DNA from: Anaerolineae bacterium
Lineage (GTDB): Bacteria; Chloroflexota; Anaerolineae; Aggregatilineales; Phototrophicaceae
Reading direction: 5' to 3'
Assembly (NCBI GenBank): GCA_022843745.1
Contig: JALHNB010000064.1
Coordinates: forward strand, 1-37,008
Length of the DNA stretch: 37,008 nucleotides
Positions 1 through 9,538 of this stretch are shown here, piece by piece. The notes beneath the pieces are model-generated. The model was not told where the DNA came from. It searched no databases and worked only from the letters and a program-made list of their open reading frames with translations. Within the stretch, counting starts at the first letter, position 1; each line of letters opens with the position of its first letter. A program made the translations under genes and the position numbers.

Positions 1-724
1 CATTGGTTCTTGCTCACATTATGTGCAGGAGCATAGAGTCAACTATCTGGAACTCAAAACGTGAGGCTGGTTTCCCTTATATCAAGGCCATTTACCAACG
101 CACACGAGCGGTAACGTGCTGATTGCACATAAATTGGACAAGAACCTAGAAGAACCATACAGGCTTCACGAGTTAGAGCGCTCGTTACGCTTGAGATACC
201 GAAGCACAGAGCCACATCAACACCGTCGATGGTTTCTGCCATGCGGTTCCACCTCAACTCGGCTCAGCTATACTTGCCATCACCCAACCATTCCAACGCG
301 ATAGTGCCTGGCGGTATCCGATGAGCCGGGCTGTCGGCGAGGCAAACGCTCAGATGCCTTATGCCTTCATATTCGCGCTCCACTACGTAATGGACGCAGC
401 GTCGCTCTGGATACGCCAGAACGTAGGCTGTAGAACATTGCGCTGTGCAGGGTCGTCATCCTGTGTATGCGTTCAATGAGGCCCCCACGATCAATTTTGG
501 CGGGCTGCTCTATGTGTACTGATCTCTTTGCTCGTGGGGCAGCCAGAACGACCTCTTAGTGAGCCAGTAACCTAGCAAGCGTTTGCCCATGCCTCAAAGT
601 ATCCCGCACGCCTTAGTGCCGGAATGAGGCGTGTAGAGACCCTATAGCCCCTTTTGAGTATTCGCCCTCAGCTTGTAGCTGGCCACTGGCGGCGACCAGT
701 TCGTACTCCAATTATGGGGTACCG
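1..724. other. Gene-poor stretch, no supported gene
   Basis: No reading frame in these 724 bases shows a recognisable protein, and the short open frames have unconvincing composition. The only structure I noticed is an imperfect hairpin at 607-633 (CACGCCT paired with AGGCGTG around a 13-base loop). Given the transposase remnant and broken ORFs that follow, this is probably decayed mobile-element or intergenic DNA, but nothing in it proves that. Confidence 0.4.
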
Positions 725-734
725 TTAAGGCTGT

Positions 735-976
735 TCATGCTTGCTCCTCTGGTGGATTGAAGCTGATGGTGAGGCGGGTCGATTTGACGCGCTCGAAGGC
801 AATGTAAATCGCCTCGTAGCCCTGATGTCGGTAGAGTGTCTGGAGCGTTTGACGGCTTTCGTATCAGGATACGAATGCGTCTCGGCGTGACACTTGGGAC
901 AGATCGCGGCCAGCAGTTCAGGCACGTCGGTCAGTTCACAAATGTATTCTAGCGTTGACTTGCTGCGGGCATTCGG
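735..976 (-). pseudogene. Frameshifted remnant of a small CxxC-containing protein
   Basis: Two minus-strand frames together read like one protein tail. The upstream part (about 976-865) contains ELLAAICPKCHAETHSYP, with a CPKC knuckle. After a frame change near 862-870 the adjacent frame continues with YESRQTLQTLYRHQGYEAIY and ends at a stop at 735-737 preceded by NPPEEQA. No single frame joins them, so a one- or two-base indel is implied. The CxxC-H arrangement suggests a zinc-knuckle or HNH-like fragment, but I do not recognise the family. A stop lies upstream near 977, so the 5' part is also missing. Confidence 0.35.
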
Positions 977-1024
977 CTAAAGGCTTGTTCATGAATTGGT
1001 GTATTCATTGTTTTTCTGCTCCAC

Positions 1025-1460
1025 TCATATTTGGTCAAATAGACTTTTTACGCGAGTTAGCCCACTACCAGGAGCAGGGGGCTGTAGGAACTGTGCGGAA
1101 ACTTCAGCCTCTCTGCCTTCCCACTCGCACCACTTACGGAAGCGCTTCTGATTCTGAATGATGTTGATGAGCCTAGTGGCACTCGGCCAGTTATTCATGG
1201 AGGACTCTATTGCCCTCGGCAGCGCTTCATGGGCAATCCAATCCCGGTAAGCAGGGTTGGCATCAAATAAGGCGTTGGAGGAGAGACCCGTCTTCACGCC
1301 TTTGATTTCTTCGTCGTAATATATTTCCGCTCTGTTCAGTGTTCTCACCATTGCGTCGCTGAGCCTCTTATTCCGACTGTTCGCGACGATGTACACCTCT
1401 AATGCCGTAGCCTTCTTAACCACAGCCTCATCCGAAGGCGTGCGTGTAGTAGCCGATGAG
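1025..1460 (-). pseudogene. C-terminal fragment of an unrecognised protein
   Basis: The minus-strand frame is open from 1522 to 1025, but its first ~20 codons are antisense to the IS3 transposase tail and read as nonsense. From about 1460 down it looks like real protein: charged and aromatic residues in balanced proportion, e.g. AEIYYDEEIKGVKTG and RFRKWCEWEGREAEV, ending at a stop at 1025. I do not recognise the family. The simplest reading is the 3' end of a host gene whose upstream part was removed when the IS3-type element inserted at about 1460. Confidence 0.4.
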
Positions 1461-1463
1461 TGC

Positions 1464-1730
1464 AACGCCTCCATTGACGCGGCGCGGATATGGGCGCGAA
1501 CCTTCTTCGCCTGGTACAACACCGAGCATTACCATTCTGGGCTGAACTTGCTGACACCGGGGAGTGTTCATTATGGCGAGGTACCTGCCATCCAGCAACA
1601 CCGACAGGCGATTATGCTGGCGGCGTATGCCGCTCATCCAGCCCGCTTCGCTCATGGACAACCAGTCGTCAAAGGCGCTCCGACAGCGGTCTACATCAAT
1701 CCGCCAAAACCAGCGGAGATTCTTGCTTAA
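1464..1730 (+). pseudogene. IS3-family transposase (OrfB), C-terminal fragment
   Basis: About 88 codons match the extreme C-terminus of IS3-group DDE transposases: SIDAARIWARTFFAWYNTEH followed by YHSGLNLLTP and a basic tail ending in PPKPAEILA. In the family this segment follows the last catalytic glutamate, so all three DDE residues and the helix-turn-helix are absent. The frame is open upstream to 1389, but that part is antisense to the neighbouring ORF and carries no transposase signature. The break at ~1464 is the truncation point. The element is dead; its right end should lie in 1731-1800, where I could not confirm an inverted repeat. Confidence 0.7.
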
Positions 1731-1800
1731 TCTATTTCACGAAGTTGTTTCAATGTCCTTGACACATACCGAAATCAAGCTGAATTAACCTATCCAAAAC

Positions 1801-4800
1801 TCAGGTTATATATACATCTGATGGGAAGGACACTGTTAAATGATGTACACTGCCGTCACGCAGGAAGATGTGCCTACTGGTGCCACCATCCAACACATTC
1901 CCTTCAATATGTTCAAGGCGTCCATCTGCAAAATGCACTGTAATGCTCATCTCATTGAACGCCTCAAGTACGACAGGTATCTGGCAGATTGAGAAAGCCA
2001 GAGATCCCGCTCTCAGATCGATATTTTGGTGCCGCCCATTGACATCCAGATAGGAATATGCCGAAGGGGAGTTGAGAAGTTCCTCCGGGTTAAGTAGCAG
2101 CGTATCAAATATTAGCCTGCCATCCTCGACGTATAATCCCATCTCGGCCTGTCGCGTCAGAATTTCCTCTTTGACCATACCTGTCATACCTGGTTGTTTT
2201 GCCCCCTGTCCTTTAGGTGTGTGCGAATAAGGGTCTGTAGGGAACGCTCTGTAAATATCCGGGGCTTTGTTAAAACCTAGCCCTTGTCGAATGTCTATAT
2301 AGCACTGTCGCAGATCATCGGCAGTCGAATCACCTCTGAATCGTACGGCTGTTTCCTGTGCCGCGAGTAGGAGTTTTGCAACCATGTGCCAATAGACACT
2401 TCCCAAACCTTCGTATGCAAAAAATGTTCCCGAACGCCCGGTGAACTCGTCGTGGTGGAAGGTTGCTTCAAACAATGCACTGATCTTCTCGAACTCTGCA
2501 TCTATTAGCTCAGCGTACCTAGGATGTCCTTTTAGGACATCCAGTGCTTGGCTTACATCGTGGAAGTTGCGGATATGACCACTAAAGTGATAAACACCAT
2601 TGACATCGCGGGTAATGATGGATTTATCCTGCGCCTCTAGCAGCATTTTAAAAAGTGCTATATCAGCCACCTGATCCTGCGTTAAACGGTTCTTCTGCAA
2701 AAAGCCTGGCAGATTCCGATCCGGGTAGAGAATGTAACTCTGTTGTTCTGGCTGATAAAGGGAGCTTTTTCGAAGGCTCTGAAGCAGGGCCAAAGATTCA
2801 TCACCCGATAACAGCCCAGATGAGAGGATGGCAACCTGACCTTCGAGCATCTCATATAGATGACTGACCGAGGCGTGGCCATCATCAAGGTGCAAAATAT
2901 TGTAAGCATGATATAGGCTATCGCTACGTCTATTGGCGCGCAGGGAGTGTTCAACGTATTGCTGCGCCAGATCGAGAAATGCGACTATTTCCATAACCGG
3001 TGAATCTATAAGTTCACCGGAGAAACCATTCTTGTAAAGTTTCCAGCGGTAGTCACTCCCAGTTTCACCCAGCGAATCCATTATGATCCGGCGTTGTTCA
3101 TCGTTAAAGGAGCTTTGCAGGGTGGCTTGGAACCGACTCAGTATGTTAAATACCTGTGTGTAGAACTTCTGAACCTCTGTACTGAGCGGCACAACATCGA
3201 GCGTACTCTTGCAGAACATTTCCCGGCAAAAAGCAATATATCGTCGGAGATAGCACAATGTCACCACTGACAATCCCTTGCCAACCAGGGCATTGTTAGC
3301 GTCGTTCCACTCCGGGCGTTGGGTGTTCATCCATATCCCGCCTTCGGGAACAAAGTTGACCAACTTTGCGAGCAGCAGAGACAGCAGTTTTTCCGCAAGC
3401 GATGCCCGGAGGACTTGACCATTGGGGGCATAGACCAGTTTTCCATCAGTGCCGTGTTCATTCTGTTGTGTCTTGATCTGCCGTTCCAGATTCCAGTCGA
3501 AATCGATAGTGTTATAGGGGTCCTTCAACAAATCAGCGTAGGGCTTAATTTGATATGGAACATTGGCATAGCTGAACATGAACCGCGCAAGAAATTCCTG
3601 AAGTTTTCCAGGGTTCATCTTGGCACTGATTTCCATCAGGCTTTGGAGATAGACGATCTGGTGATCGCTCCAATACCCTATGTTCGCCCAGGGATTATCT
3701 GGCTCCGGAACTTCCCAATCGACCCCATAGTAGGTGATTCGGTAGGGGTTGTAACCATCTACTGTTGTGGCGTTCAGGAAGGTGGCGATCATACTCTCAA
3801 CAAATTCAGGATATGAATAAGCGAGCGCCTCCCAGTTTTGGAAGATATCACGCCAGTTTCCTTCATAGTCTAGCTTTACAGAGCCATCAGGCTTCTTAAC
3901 GTTTATGGCAAACCGATTCCAGGGGCGGCTGGGATCGCCATGACGTCTGCTGAAGGTCAACGGCAAATAGGCATAGCTCAGGCGAATGAGCTCAGGCGAA
4001 CCATGTACCTCTGCTCGAGTTTGTAGATCGAATACCCGAATTCTGTCCGGCAGCGTGGCGAAGAAATCCGAATACGCTTGCAGCACCTGACGATTACGAG
4101 CCGATACAAAATCGATGAACTCAGCAGTTTGTATCCAGTATTGATCAGCGAAAATACCGCCTCGCATGACGTTAAACATCACGTTCGCAAAATGATGGGC
4201 GGAATACAGTTGATTGTTGGAAAGCTGTACACCGTCTGCGCTGGCAACAATCTTCCACAAATTTGACTGGTTGGCTGCAATATCGTCTTCCAACTCCTTC
4301 GCCAGAGACACTTGGTTACCTTGTAGCCACTGTATCTTTTGGATAATTGTAGCACTGTCCTGCTGAACATCTGCTATCAGATGCCAGGTACAGTCTTCTT
4401 GTGTGGCTAAATCAAGTGTCGCATGAACAAAATATGCGCCGCGCCGGCCACGTACTTCCGTTTCTGTCACCGGGCTATCTCCAGCTCGGAAACGGTTGAG
4501 CTGTGCCGACGAGAGAAGATAGCTTGCTTGGGGGAGACCGAGCTGTGCAACAGTGGTAGCTAGAAGTGACTCGCTGGGTTCTGCCAAGTCGGTAAGTGTC
4601 GAACTTAAGGTGAATATTGCCAATCCGGTTTCAGGCTCTAATTCGCTCCGCTTGTAAGCGTCCAAGAGGGAGCTAAATACATTCTGTGTCACCATAGCAA
4701 CATTGGCGGGCAGGATATTCTGCAAACCATCGACAAGCTCAACCTGGCAGGGTGAATCCTCGATATTTTTCAGCCAGGTTGTCTTGACAAAACCGAATCT

Positions 4801-5271
4801 TTCGCTGGTTCGCCAAGCATAGTGGTAGGTCAGTCCAAGATCGAAGTTCATTTCTTCAAAGACCAGCGCCGTTCCCGTCACATTCTTATAGAGATTTCGC
4901 TGGATGGAATAGCTTCTTCGGAAATGATCTGAGAAGGGTTCCCACAAATTCGTTCGACCGGAACGAGTCACTAGCAGGATTGCTTTCTGCCCCGTGTTTT
5001 CACTGTTTTCTGTGAGTTTGTCTACCGTGTAGTAGGGAAAAAGAGAGTGTTCGGCGTTCCCTCGTCCGGCTGAAAGCCCGCCCGTCGACGCGACAAAGAG
5101 CCAGTGATCAGAACTGCTGACGACGCTCATGAAGAACGGTTCCATCACGTCAAAATTCTGTATCCGATAAAACGACTCTCCCAGTAGTGTGACATAATCA
5201 CCACTGACTGGTTTCTCAGTTTGCTCTTGTGGCGTATCGCCAATGAAAATCGTTTGCGGATCTCGCTTCAT
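1801..5271 (-). CDS. Large inverting glycoside-phosphorylase-like protein (GH94/GH149/GH161-related)
   Basis: This 1156-residue protein has no signal peptide and so should be cytoplasmic. Its build recalls the inverting phosphorylases: a beta-rich N-terminal part with SSDHWLFVASTGGLSAGRGN at about residue 50, then a long helical region with NWRDIFQNWEAL and IGYWSDHQIVYL (about 480-560), and a late FFAYEGLGSVYWHMV segment. Length fits the ~1100-1200 aa GH149 and GH161 beta-1,3-glucan phosphorylases better than ~800 aa cellobiose phosphorylases. It is the last gene after a secreted GH16 glucanase and a sugar ABC transporter, so a role releasing glucose-1-phosphate from imported beta-glucan oligomers is likely. 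The family assignment rests on fold-level resemblance and context; I cannot pinpoint the catalytic acid. Start is the ATG at 5271; the ribosome site is weak. Confidence 0.62.
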   Translation of the reverse strand: MKRDPQTIFIGDTPQEQTEKPVSGDYVTLLGESFYRIQNFDVMEPFFMSVVSSSDHWLFVASTGGLSAGRGNAEHSLFPYYTVDKLTENSENTGQKAILLVTRSGRTNLWEPFSDHFRRSYSIQRNLYKNVTGTALVFEEMNFDLGLTYHYAWRTSERFGFVKTTWLKNIEDSPCQVELVDGLQNILPANVAMVTQNVFSSLLDAYKRSELEPETGLAIFTLSSTLTDLAEPSESLLATTVAQLGLPQASYLLSSAQLNRFRAGDSPVTETEVRGRRGAYFVHATLDLATQEDCTWHLIADVQQDSATIIQKIQWLQGNQVSLAKELEDDIAANQSNLWKIVASADGVQLSNNQLYSAHHFANVMFNVMRGGIFADQYWIQTAEFIDFVSARNRQVLQAYSDFFATLPDRIRVFDLQTRAEVHGSPELIRLSYAYLPLTFSRRHGDPSRPWNRFAINVKKPDGSVKLDYEGNWRDIFQNWEALAYSYPEFVESMIATFLNATTVDGYNPYRITYYGVDWEVPEPDNPWANIGYWSDHQIVYLQSLMEISAKMNPGKLQEFLARFMFSYANVPYQIKPYADLLKDPYNTIDFDWNLERQIKTQQNEHGTDGKLVYAPNGQVLRASLAEKLLSLLLAKLVNFVPEGGIWMNTQRPEWNDANNALVGKGLSVVTLCYLRRYIAFCREMFCKSTLDVVPLSTEVQKFYTQVFNILSRFQATLQSSFNDEQRRIIMDSLGETGSDYRWKLYKNGFSGELIDSPVMEIVAFLDLAQQYVEHSLRANRRSDSLYHAYNILHLDDGHASVSHLYEMLEGQVAILSSGLLSGDESLALLQSLRKSSLYQPEQQSYILYPDRNLPGFLQKNRLTQDQVADIALFKMLLEAQDKSIITRDVNGVYHFSGHIRNFHDVSQALDVLKGHPRYAELIDAEFEKISALFEATFHHDEFTGRSGTFFAYEGLGSVYWHMVAKLLLAAQETAVRFRGDSTADDLRQCYIDIRQGLGFNKAPDIYRAFPTDPYSHTPKGQGAKQPGMTGMVKEEILTRQAEMGLYVEDGRLIFDTLLLNPEELLNSPSAYSYLDVNGRHQNIDLRAGSLAFSICQIPVVLEAFNEMSITVHFADGRLEHIEGNVLDGGTSRHIFLRDGSVHHLTVSFPSDVYIT

Positions 5272-5351
5272 AATCTCTAATCTTTCATTATAGGAGGCTG
5301 ATCGCCTGCTGTCCCTCGAAGAGCAGCTTGTCTCTCCGAGGGATGCCTAAA

Positions 5352-6212
5352 TCAAGACGGTTCCCGCTGGAAGACACGCACGTAATCCACCAAATACTGT
5401 GCTGGAAAAACGGTATCCAGCCCGATGGGGCCGGGCAGTTGTCCGCCCAGTGCGAGGTTGAGGATGATGAAAAATGGTTGGTCAAAGACCCATTCGCGTT
5501 CTCCGACATCGCTGCGGGTATAGGTGCTGTATTCGACTCCGTCATAAAACCAGGTGATCTGCTCTTCATCCCACTCGATGGCGTAGGTATGAAAATCATC
5601 GGCAATGTCATAATCTTGACGGTGCCATGTACTCAGCCCCAGTGCTCCGGAATAGCCCGGACCGTGTATGGTGCCCAGAATCAGGTCTGGTTCTCTGCCA
5701 ATGTATTCCATAATGTCAATTTCACCGCAGTCGGGCCAGCCGACTTCCTCGAAATTTGACCCCAACATCCAGAAGGCGGGCCACAGCCCCCTGCCGGCGG
5801 GTACTCTGAGGCGGGACTCGATTCGTCCATACTGGAATTTCTGCAATCCCTGCGTTTTGAGCCGTGCTGAGGTATAGTAGGCCTCTTCATAGCGTTCCTG
5901 CCGCGCTTCGATCACTAACATACCATCTTCCAGGCGGGCATTCTCAGAACGATCAGTGTAATACTGCGCTTCCCCATTGCCCCAGCCCCCACCTCCGAGA
6001 TCGTAAGTCCAGTTTTCATCATCAATCGTTTTGCCGTCAAATTCATCATGCCAAGCCAAAGCCCATCCCTCGGGCACAGCAATCGGCGTGACTTCGGCTT
6101 CGGGAGTCGCCTCAGGAGTGGGTTGTTCCTGTGCAGTGGCAGCGCTTATCAAGCCCAGGCTGATAACCACAAGCGCCAGCAGCAGAAAACAGCGACTAGA
6201 AGTTGTTCGCAT
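5352..6212 (-). CDS. Secreted GH16 family beta-1,3(4)-glucanase (laminarinase)
   Basis: The protein (286 aa) opens with a classic Sec signal (basic start, hydrophobic stretch, cleavage after SAATA) and a Pro/Thr/Glu-rich linker. A complete GH16 jelly-roll follows, from WALAWHDEFDG to the terminal LVDYVRVFQ. The catalytic signature EIDIME is intact at about residues 164-169: nucleophile Glu, assisting Asp, acid/base Glu. Landmarks YGRIESRLRVP and GLWPAFWMLG are typical of the laminarinase subfamily. It should cut beta-1,3-glucan outside the cell and feed the adjacent transporter. I chose the ATG at 6212 over the GTG at 6215 because AAGGAAGG lies seven bases upstream. No lipobox or anchor is visible, so it is probably freely secreted. 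The gene lies 56 bases after the upstream permease, in an apparent operon. Confidence 0.88.
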   Translation of the reverse strand: MRTTSSRCFLLLALVVISLGLISAATAQEQPTPEATPEAEVTPIAVPEGWALAWHDEFDGKTIDDENWTYDLGGGGWGNGEAQYYTDRSENARLEDGMLVIEARQERYEEAYYTSARLKTQGLQKFQYGRIESRLRVPAGRGLWPAFWMLGSNFEEVGWPDCGEIDIMEYIGREPDLILGTIHGPGYSGALGLSTWHRQDYDIADDFHTYAIEWDEEQITWFYDGVEYSTYTRSDVGEREWVFDQPFFIILNLALGGQLPGPIGLDTVFPAQYLVDYVRVFQREPS

Positions 6213-6268
6213 CACAATACCTTCCTTAATGTAAACACCAGACGGCGCAGTATCGATTGGTTATGCTG

Positions 6269-7117
6269 CTATCCCTTGACAGAACCAGCGGTCAAACCCG
6301 AGACAATGTATCGCTGCAAGAACAGGAACAAGATGACCATCGGCAGCGTAAGCATCAGCACTGCGGCGGCCAGCACGGGCCAGTCGCTGCCATAAACACC
6401 CTGAAAGACAATCAAGCCGCGCGTGATCGGATAGTAATCTTTGTTGGTCAGGTAGATGGTCGGCAAAATGATCTCGTTCCAGATGCCGATGGCGTGCATG
6501 ACGACTACGGTGGCAACGGCAGGTCGAATCAGGGGCAAGACAATGGACCATACAAACCGGAAATACCCACAGCCATCCAGAGCTGCCGCCTCATCAAGTT
6601 CCTTTGGCACTGACTTGATGTAGTTCACCAGAATGACAATCCCAATGGGGTTGACAATGAAAAGGAGGATATAGCCGATGGGGTTGTTGTATAACCCCAA
6701 ACGTAAGATAAGCTGGAACTGTGGGATCAACGCTGGCGGCAAGAATAAAGCAATCACGAATAACAGCAGCAGCGCACCGGAGTATTTGACATAGCCGCGC
6801 GCAATCGGGAATGCCACAAAAACAGCGGTCAGAACGTAGATTAAAGTGGCGGAAACGGTGTAAAGTACCGAATTGAACAGGTATTGAGGGAAGTTGGCTT
6901 TTTCCCAAGCCTCCGCGAAATTTTCGAAGTTCGGTTCGACTGCCAACCCTGTAGCGTCCCTCATAAAAGATGGTGTCGTTTTCAAAGAGGTGTTGACGAG
7001 CATAAGCAAAGGTCCGAGGTAGACTATGGCTAACAGCACCAGGAACGCATACGAACCAATCCTTCCCCAATCAATCCCGTTTCGTAGGCGTAGAGCTTCG
7101 CTGGATGTTGTATTCAT
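6269..7117 (-). CDS. Sugar ABC transporter permease, MalG type
   Basis: A 282-residue membrane protein with about six hydrophobic segments. It has the permease EAA loop EAAALDGCGYFRFVWSIVLP, through which CUT1-family permeases contact the ATPase. The C-terminus FLQRYIVSGLTAGSVKG is the standard MalG-type ending. The ATG at 7117 overlaps the stop of the preceding permease gene in an ATGA arrangement, indicating translational coupling. The frame is open further upstream, but that part overlaps the neighbouring gene and is not membrane-like. No ATPase gene lies in this locus, so a shared MsiK/UgpC-type ATPase encoded elsewhere is presumably used, as is common for CUT1 systems. Confidence 0.9.
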   Translation of the reverse strand: MNTTSSEALRLRNGIDWGRIGSYAFLVLLAIVYLGPLLMLVNTSLKTTPSFMRDATGLAVEPNFENFAEAWEKANFPQYLFNSVLYTVSATLIYVLTAVFVAFPIARGYVKYSGALLLLFVIALFLPPALIPQFQLILRLGLYNNPIGYILLFIVNPIGIVILVNYIKSVPKELDEAAALDGCGYFRFVWSIVLPLIRPAVATVVVMHAIGIWNEIILPTIYLTNKDYYPITRGLIVFQGVYGSDWPVLAAAVLMLTLPMVILFLFLQRYIVSGLTAGSVKG

Positions 7118-8040
7118 TCCAGTATCCTCGCTTCTCTGCGACGTAGCACATATTGCACCGACATACCAATCACAAGCACCAGTATGAACATGATGATCGA
7201 AGCCGCAGCCGCATATCCCTGTCGGAAACTGCTGGTCACACTGCCTGATGTTTGTCCAAACCCAGTCGCATAAATCAAGTATCCCAAGACCTGCGTCCCA
7301 TTGCGGTAGCCGAGCAATACCAGAAATAGCTGCCACGCCTGAAGACTGCCGATAACATTAAGAAGCAGATTGGTGTTAACGCTGGGAGTGAGCAGAGGCC
7401 AGGTGACATTAGCAAAGACCTGCCAGCGGTTTGCGCCATCGCTGCTGGCTGCCTCATAATACTCTTTCGAGATGGTCTGGAGACCGGCAAGGAAGATGAT
7501 CATGGTCGTACCCATGTTTGCCCAGATTTGGACAACAATGACCCATGCAAAAGCCTCTGTTGGCTGTGCGCCTAGAAACTCAGAGCGAGCACCGAAAACA
7601 GCCAGGAATTTTGCCAAGGGTCCGCCGAGAGGATACAGGAAGAGAGACCAGATCAAACCCTGAATGACGGCACCTAGAATCACGGGCATGAAGTACAGCG
7701 TTCGGAAGAAATTCCTGCCGCGTAACTTCTGATTGAGAATGATCGCGACCAGGAGACCGAGTGTGAACTGAATCGTGGTCACAAAGAAGCAAAAAACCAA
7801 CGTCCGTCCGACAGCATTCAAGTTATCCCTAGCTGCCTGACCTAAGAAGAGAAATTCGTCGTAATTATCTAGCCCAACCCAGTTTACAGGGGCACCAGGC
7901 AAACCAGTGGCATCTGTAAAAGAGTAAACAGTTGTAGCCATAGATGGCCCAAGGGCTATGACGAAGTAAGCGATAACCCCTGGCAAGAGTAGCAAATAGG
8001 GAAGCCACCTGGATCGACCACGACCGAAGTGATACGTCAT
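7114..8040 (-). CDS. Sugar ABC transporter permease, MalF type
   Basis: 308 residues with an N-terminal transmembrane segment (LPYLLLLPGVIAYFVIALGP) and further helices. The EAA loop reads EAASSDGANRWQVFANVTWP. This is the MalF/UgpA-type partner of the next gene. A strong ribosome site (GGAGG) sits just upstream of the ATG at 8040. It lies between the binding-protein gene (77-base gap) and the MalG-type gene (4-base overlap). In context the pair should form the import channel for beta-glucan oligosaccharides made by the GH16 enzyme; the substrate is inferred from neighbours, not from the sequence of the permease. Confidence 0.9.
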   Translation of the reverse strand: MTYHFGRGRSRWLPYLLLLPGVIAYFVIALGPSMATTVYSFTDATGLPGAPVNWVGLDNYDEFLFLGQAARDNLNAVGRTLVFCFFVTTIQFTLGLLVAIILNQKLRGRNFFRTLYFMPVILGAVIQGLIWSLFLYPLGGPLAKFLAVFGARSEFLGAQPTEAFAWVIVVQIWANMGTTMIIFLAGLQTISKEYYEAASSDGANRWQVFANVTWPLLTPSVNTNLLLNVIGSLQAWQLFLVLLGYRNGTQVLGYLIYATGFGQTSGSVTSSFRQGYAAAASIIMFILVLVIGMSVQYVLRRREARILE

Positions 8041-8117
8041 AATGTCACTCCTCCTTTCTGACTGAAGTGTGTGGGCTTCCCACCAAATCGAGGGAAGTCC
8101 ACACGCAAGATTGTGAG

Positions 8118-9413
8118 CTAACTACCTGCCACATCCAGACCAGACTGTAGGTCGGCTTGAACCGTATCGGCAAGCGCCTGCGGATCATCAAACGTGCCAA
8201 ACGGCTGGAAGTACGACGCCCAGGGATTGGCGTACTGACCAACGCCGCGCGGCGCGACCCAATACTGCTCGTAACCTACACGGAAGTTGGCGAGATAGGG
8301 AGCCACTTCCTCACCGAGGTGCGTATCCAGTTGTGCTGTCGGCTGAGTAGGGATGAAGCCGACGGCATTGACGAACAGCTGATAATTCTCGGGGGCAGAG
8401 AACTCTGCCAGATACGTCATGGCAGCTTCTGCGTTGGGGGTATTGGCAGCGACCGCCCAACCTTGATCATATTTGCCGAACAGGTATTGGTTGTCCTCAG
8501 CATTTTCGGAACCGGGGAAAGGAATGTAGCCCCACTCGAATTCCGGCTCAGCACTCTCGATGGCTGGCGCGTACCACGTTCCGCCGGGGAACATCGCCAC
8601 AGCGCCGGAGGCGAAGCGACCGGGAGCAGCATCACCAGCGATCCCACTCGCGCCCGATTCAATCATGTCGCGCGTGTAGATTTGCATTCTTGACCACATC
8701 TCTAACGCCTTTTCGTCGTTCCATGTGATCGTGCCTGTCCATAAACCTTCAACCAATCCAGCTTGGTCGGCATACAATGAACCGATCAAACCGTAAGCGC
8801 CGACGAAGATGGGCCAGCCATCTTTACCACCCGCTGTCATGCACGGGATGTTAGCTGCCACAAACGTCTCACAGGCTTGAACCAGTTCACTCCAGGTTGT
8901 CGGGACTATGACATTATTCGCGGTGAACAAGTCCTGGTTATAGAAGATGCCACTGTAGGAAACGCGCCCAAGATTAATTTGGTAAACTTTGTCATTGTAG
9001 GTGCCCGCATCCCGGATCGTCGCATCGTCATAGTTCGCAACGAAGGGTTGGTCGGTGATATCCATCAACAGTCCGGCATCAATCAACTGCTGCCAGTTGG
9101 GGGGATCGACGTCGGTCATGTAAGGCTGCGCCGCATTGGAGAAGCCAAACATATCGATTACGTCGATGTCGTTGGCGCTCAAGCGCGTCTGGGTCACGGT
9201 GCTCAGGTCACCAGCGTTCACCACCGACATATCGACTACGATCTCGGGGTGTCTTTCTTGGAACTGCTGGTTAAACGCCTCCATAAATTCCACCATTGGG
9301 GGATTCTGATGGACGAGTACCCGCAACGTCGTGGTCTGGGCCACCGCTGGTTGAATGAGCGCCACGCTCAGGACCAGTAGGGCAACTACTGAGAGCAAAA
9401 CCGTCTTTCTCAT
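8118..9413 (-). CDS. Extracellular sugar-binding protein of the ABC transporter
   Basis: 431 residues: a Sec signal peptide (MRKTVLLSVVALLVLSVAL, cleavage after AVAQ), then a family 1 solute-binding fold (LRVLVHQNPPMVEFMEAF... FQERHPEIVVD). Family landmarks include GGKDGWPIF, AVAMFPGGTWYAP and the late YEQYWVAPRGVGQYANPW. There is no cysteine at the cleavage site, so it is not a typical lipoprotein; soluble or otherwise retained binding proteins are frequent in Chloroflexota. A good ribosome site AAGGAG precedes the ATG. It is the first structural gene after the regulator genes and should capture the oligosaccharides that the two permeases import. Confidence 0.88.
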   Translation of the reverse strand: MRKTVLLSVVALLVLSVALIQPAVAQTTTLRVLVHQNPPMVEFMEAFNQQFQERHPEIVVDMSVVNAGDLSTVTQTRLSANDIDVIDMFGFSNAAQPYMTDVDPPNWQQLIDAGLLMDITDQPFVANYDDATIRDAGTYNDKVYQINLGRVSYSGIFYNQDLFTANNVIVPTTWSELVQACETFVAANIPCMTAGGKDGWPIFVGAYGLIGSLYADQAGLVEGLWTGTITWNDEKALEMWSRMQIYTRDMIESGASGIAGDAAPGRFASGAVAMFPGGTWYAPAIESAEPEFEWGYIPFPGSENAEDNQYLFGKYDQGWAVAANTPNAEAAMTYLAEFSAPENYQLFVNAVGFIPTQPTAQLDTHLGEEVAPYLANFRVGYEQYWVAPRGVGQYANPWASYFQPFGTFDDPQALADTVQADLQSGLDVAGS

Positions 9414-9538
9414 TATTATTTCTCCTTGTTCGGTTCATTTATCCTTAAGTGGATTGATGTGATTTGGTAAACTCGCCACTGAAAAGATCTCTTGCTCCTT
9501 CCACCTCTTTCCCGTCTCGCTATTAGCGGGTTGGTCCA
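9414..9538 (-). promoter_or_regulatory. Leader between the HTH gene and the transport operon
   Basis: These 125 bases hold the AAGGAG ribosome site of the binding-protein gene next to its ATG, and probably the operon promoter. I could not identify a convincing -10/-35 pair. They do not encode any continuation of the LacI-type protein next door. Confidence 0.35.

Noticed and set aside
1137-1148. GGAAGCGCTTCT, resembling the 9755 operator
   Set aside because: Imperfect palindrome inside a broken coding region (it reads KRF on the minus strand) with no promoter near it; treated as coincidence.
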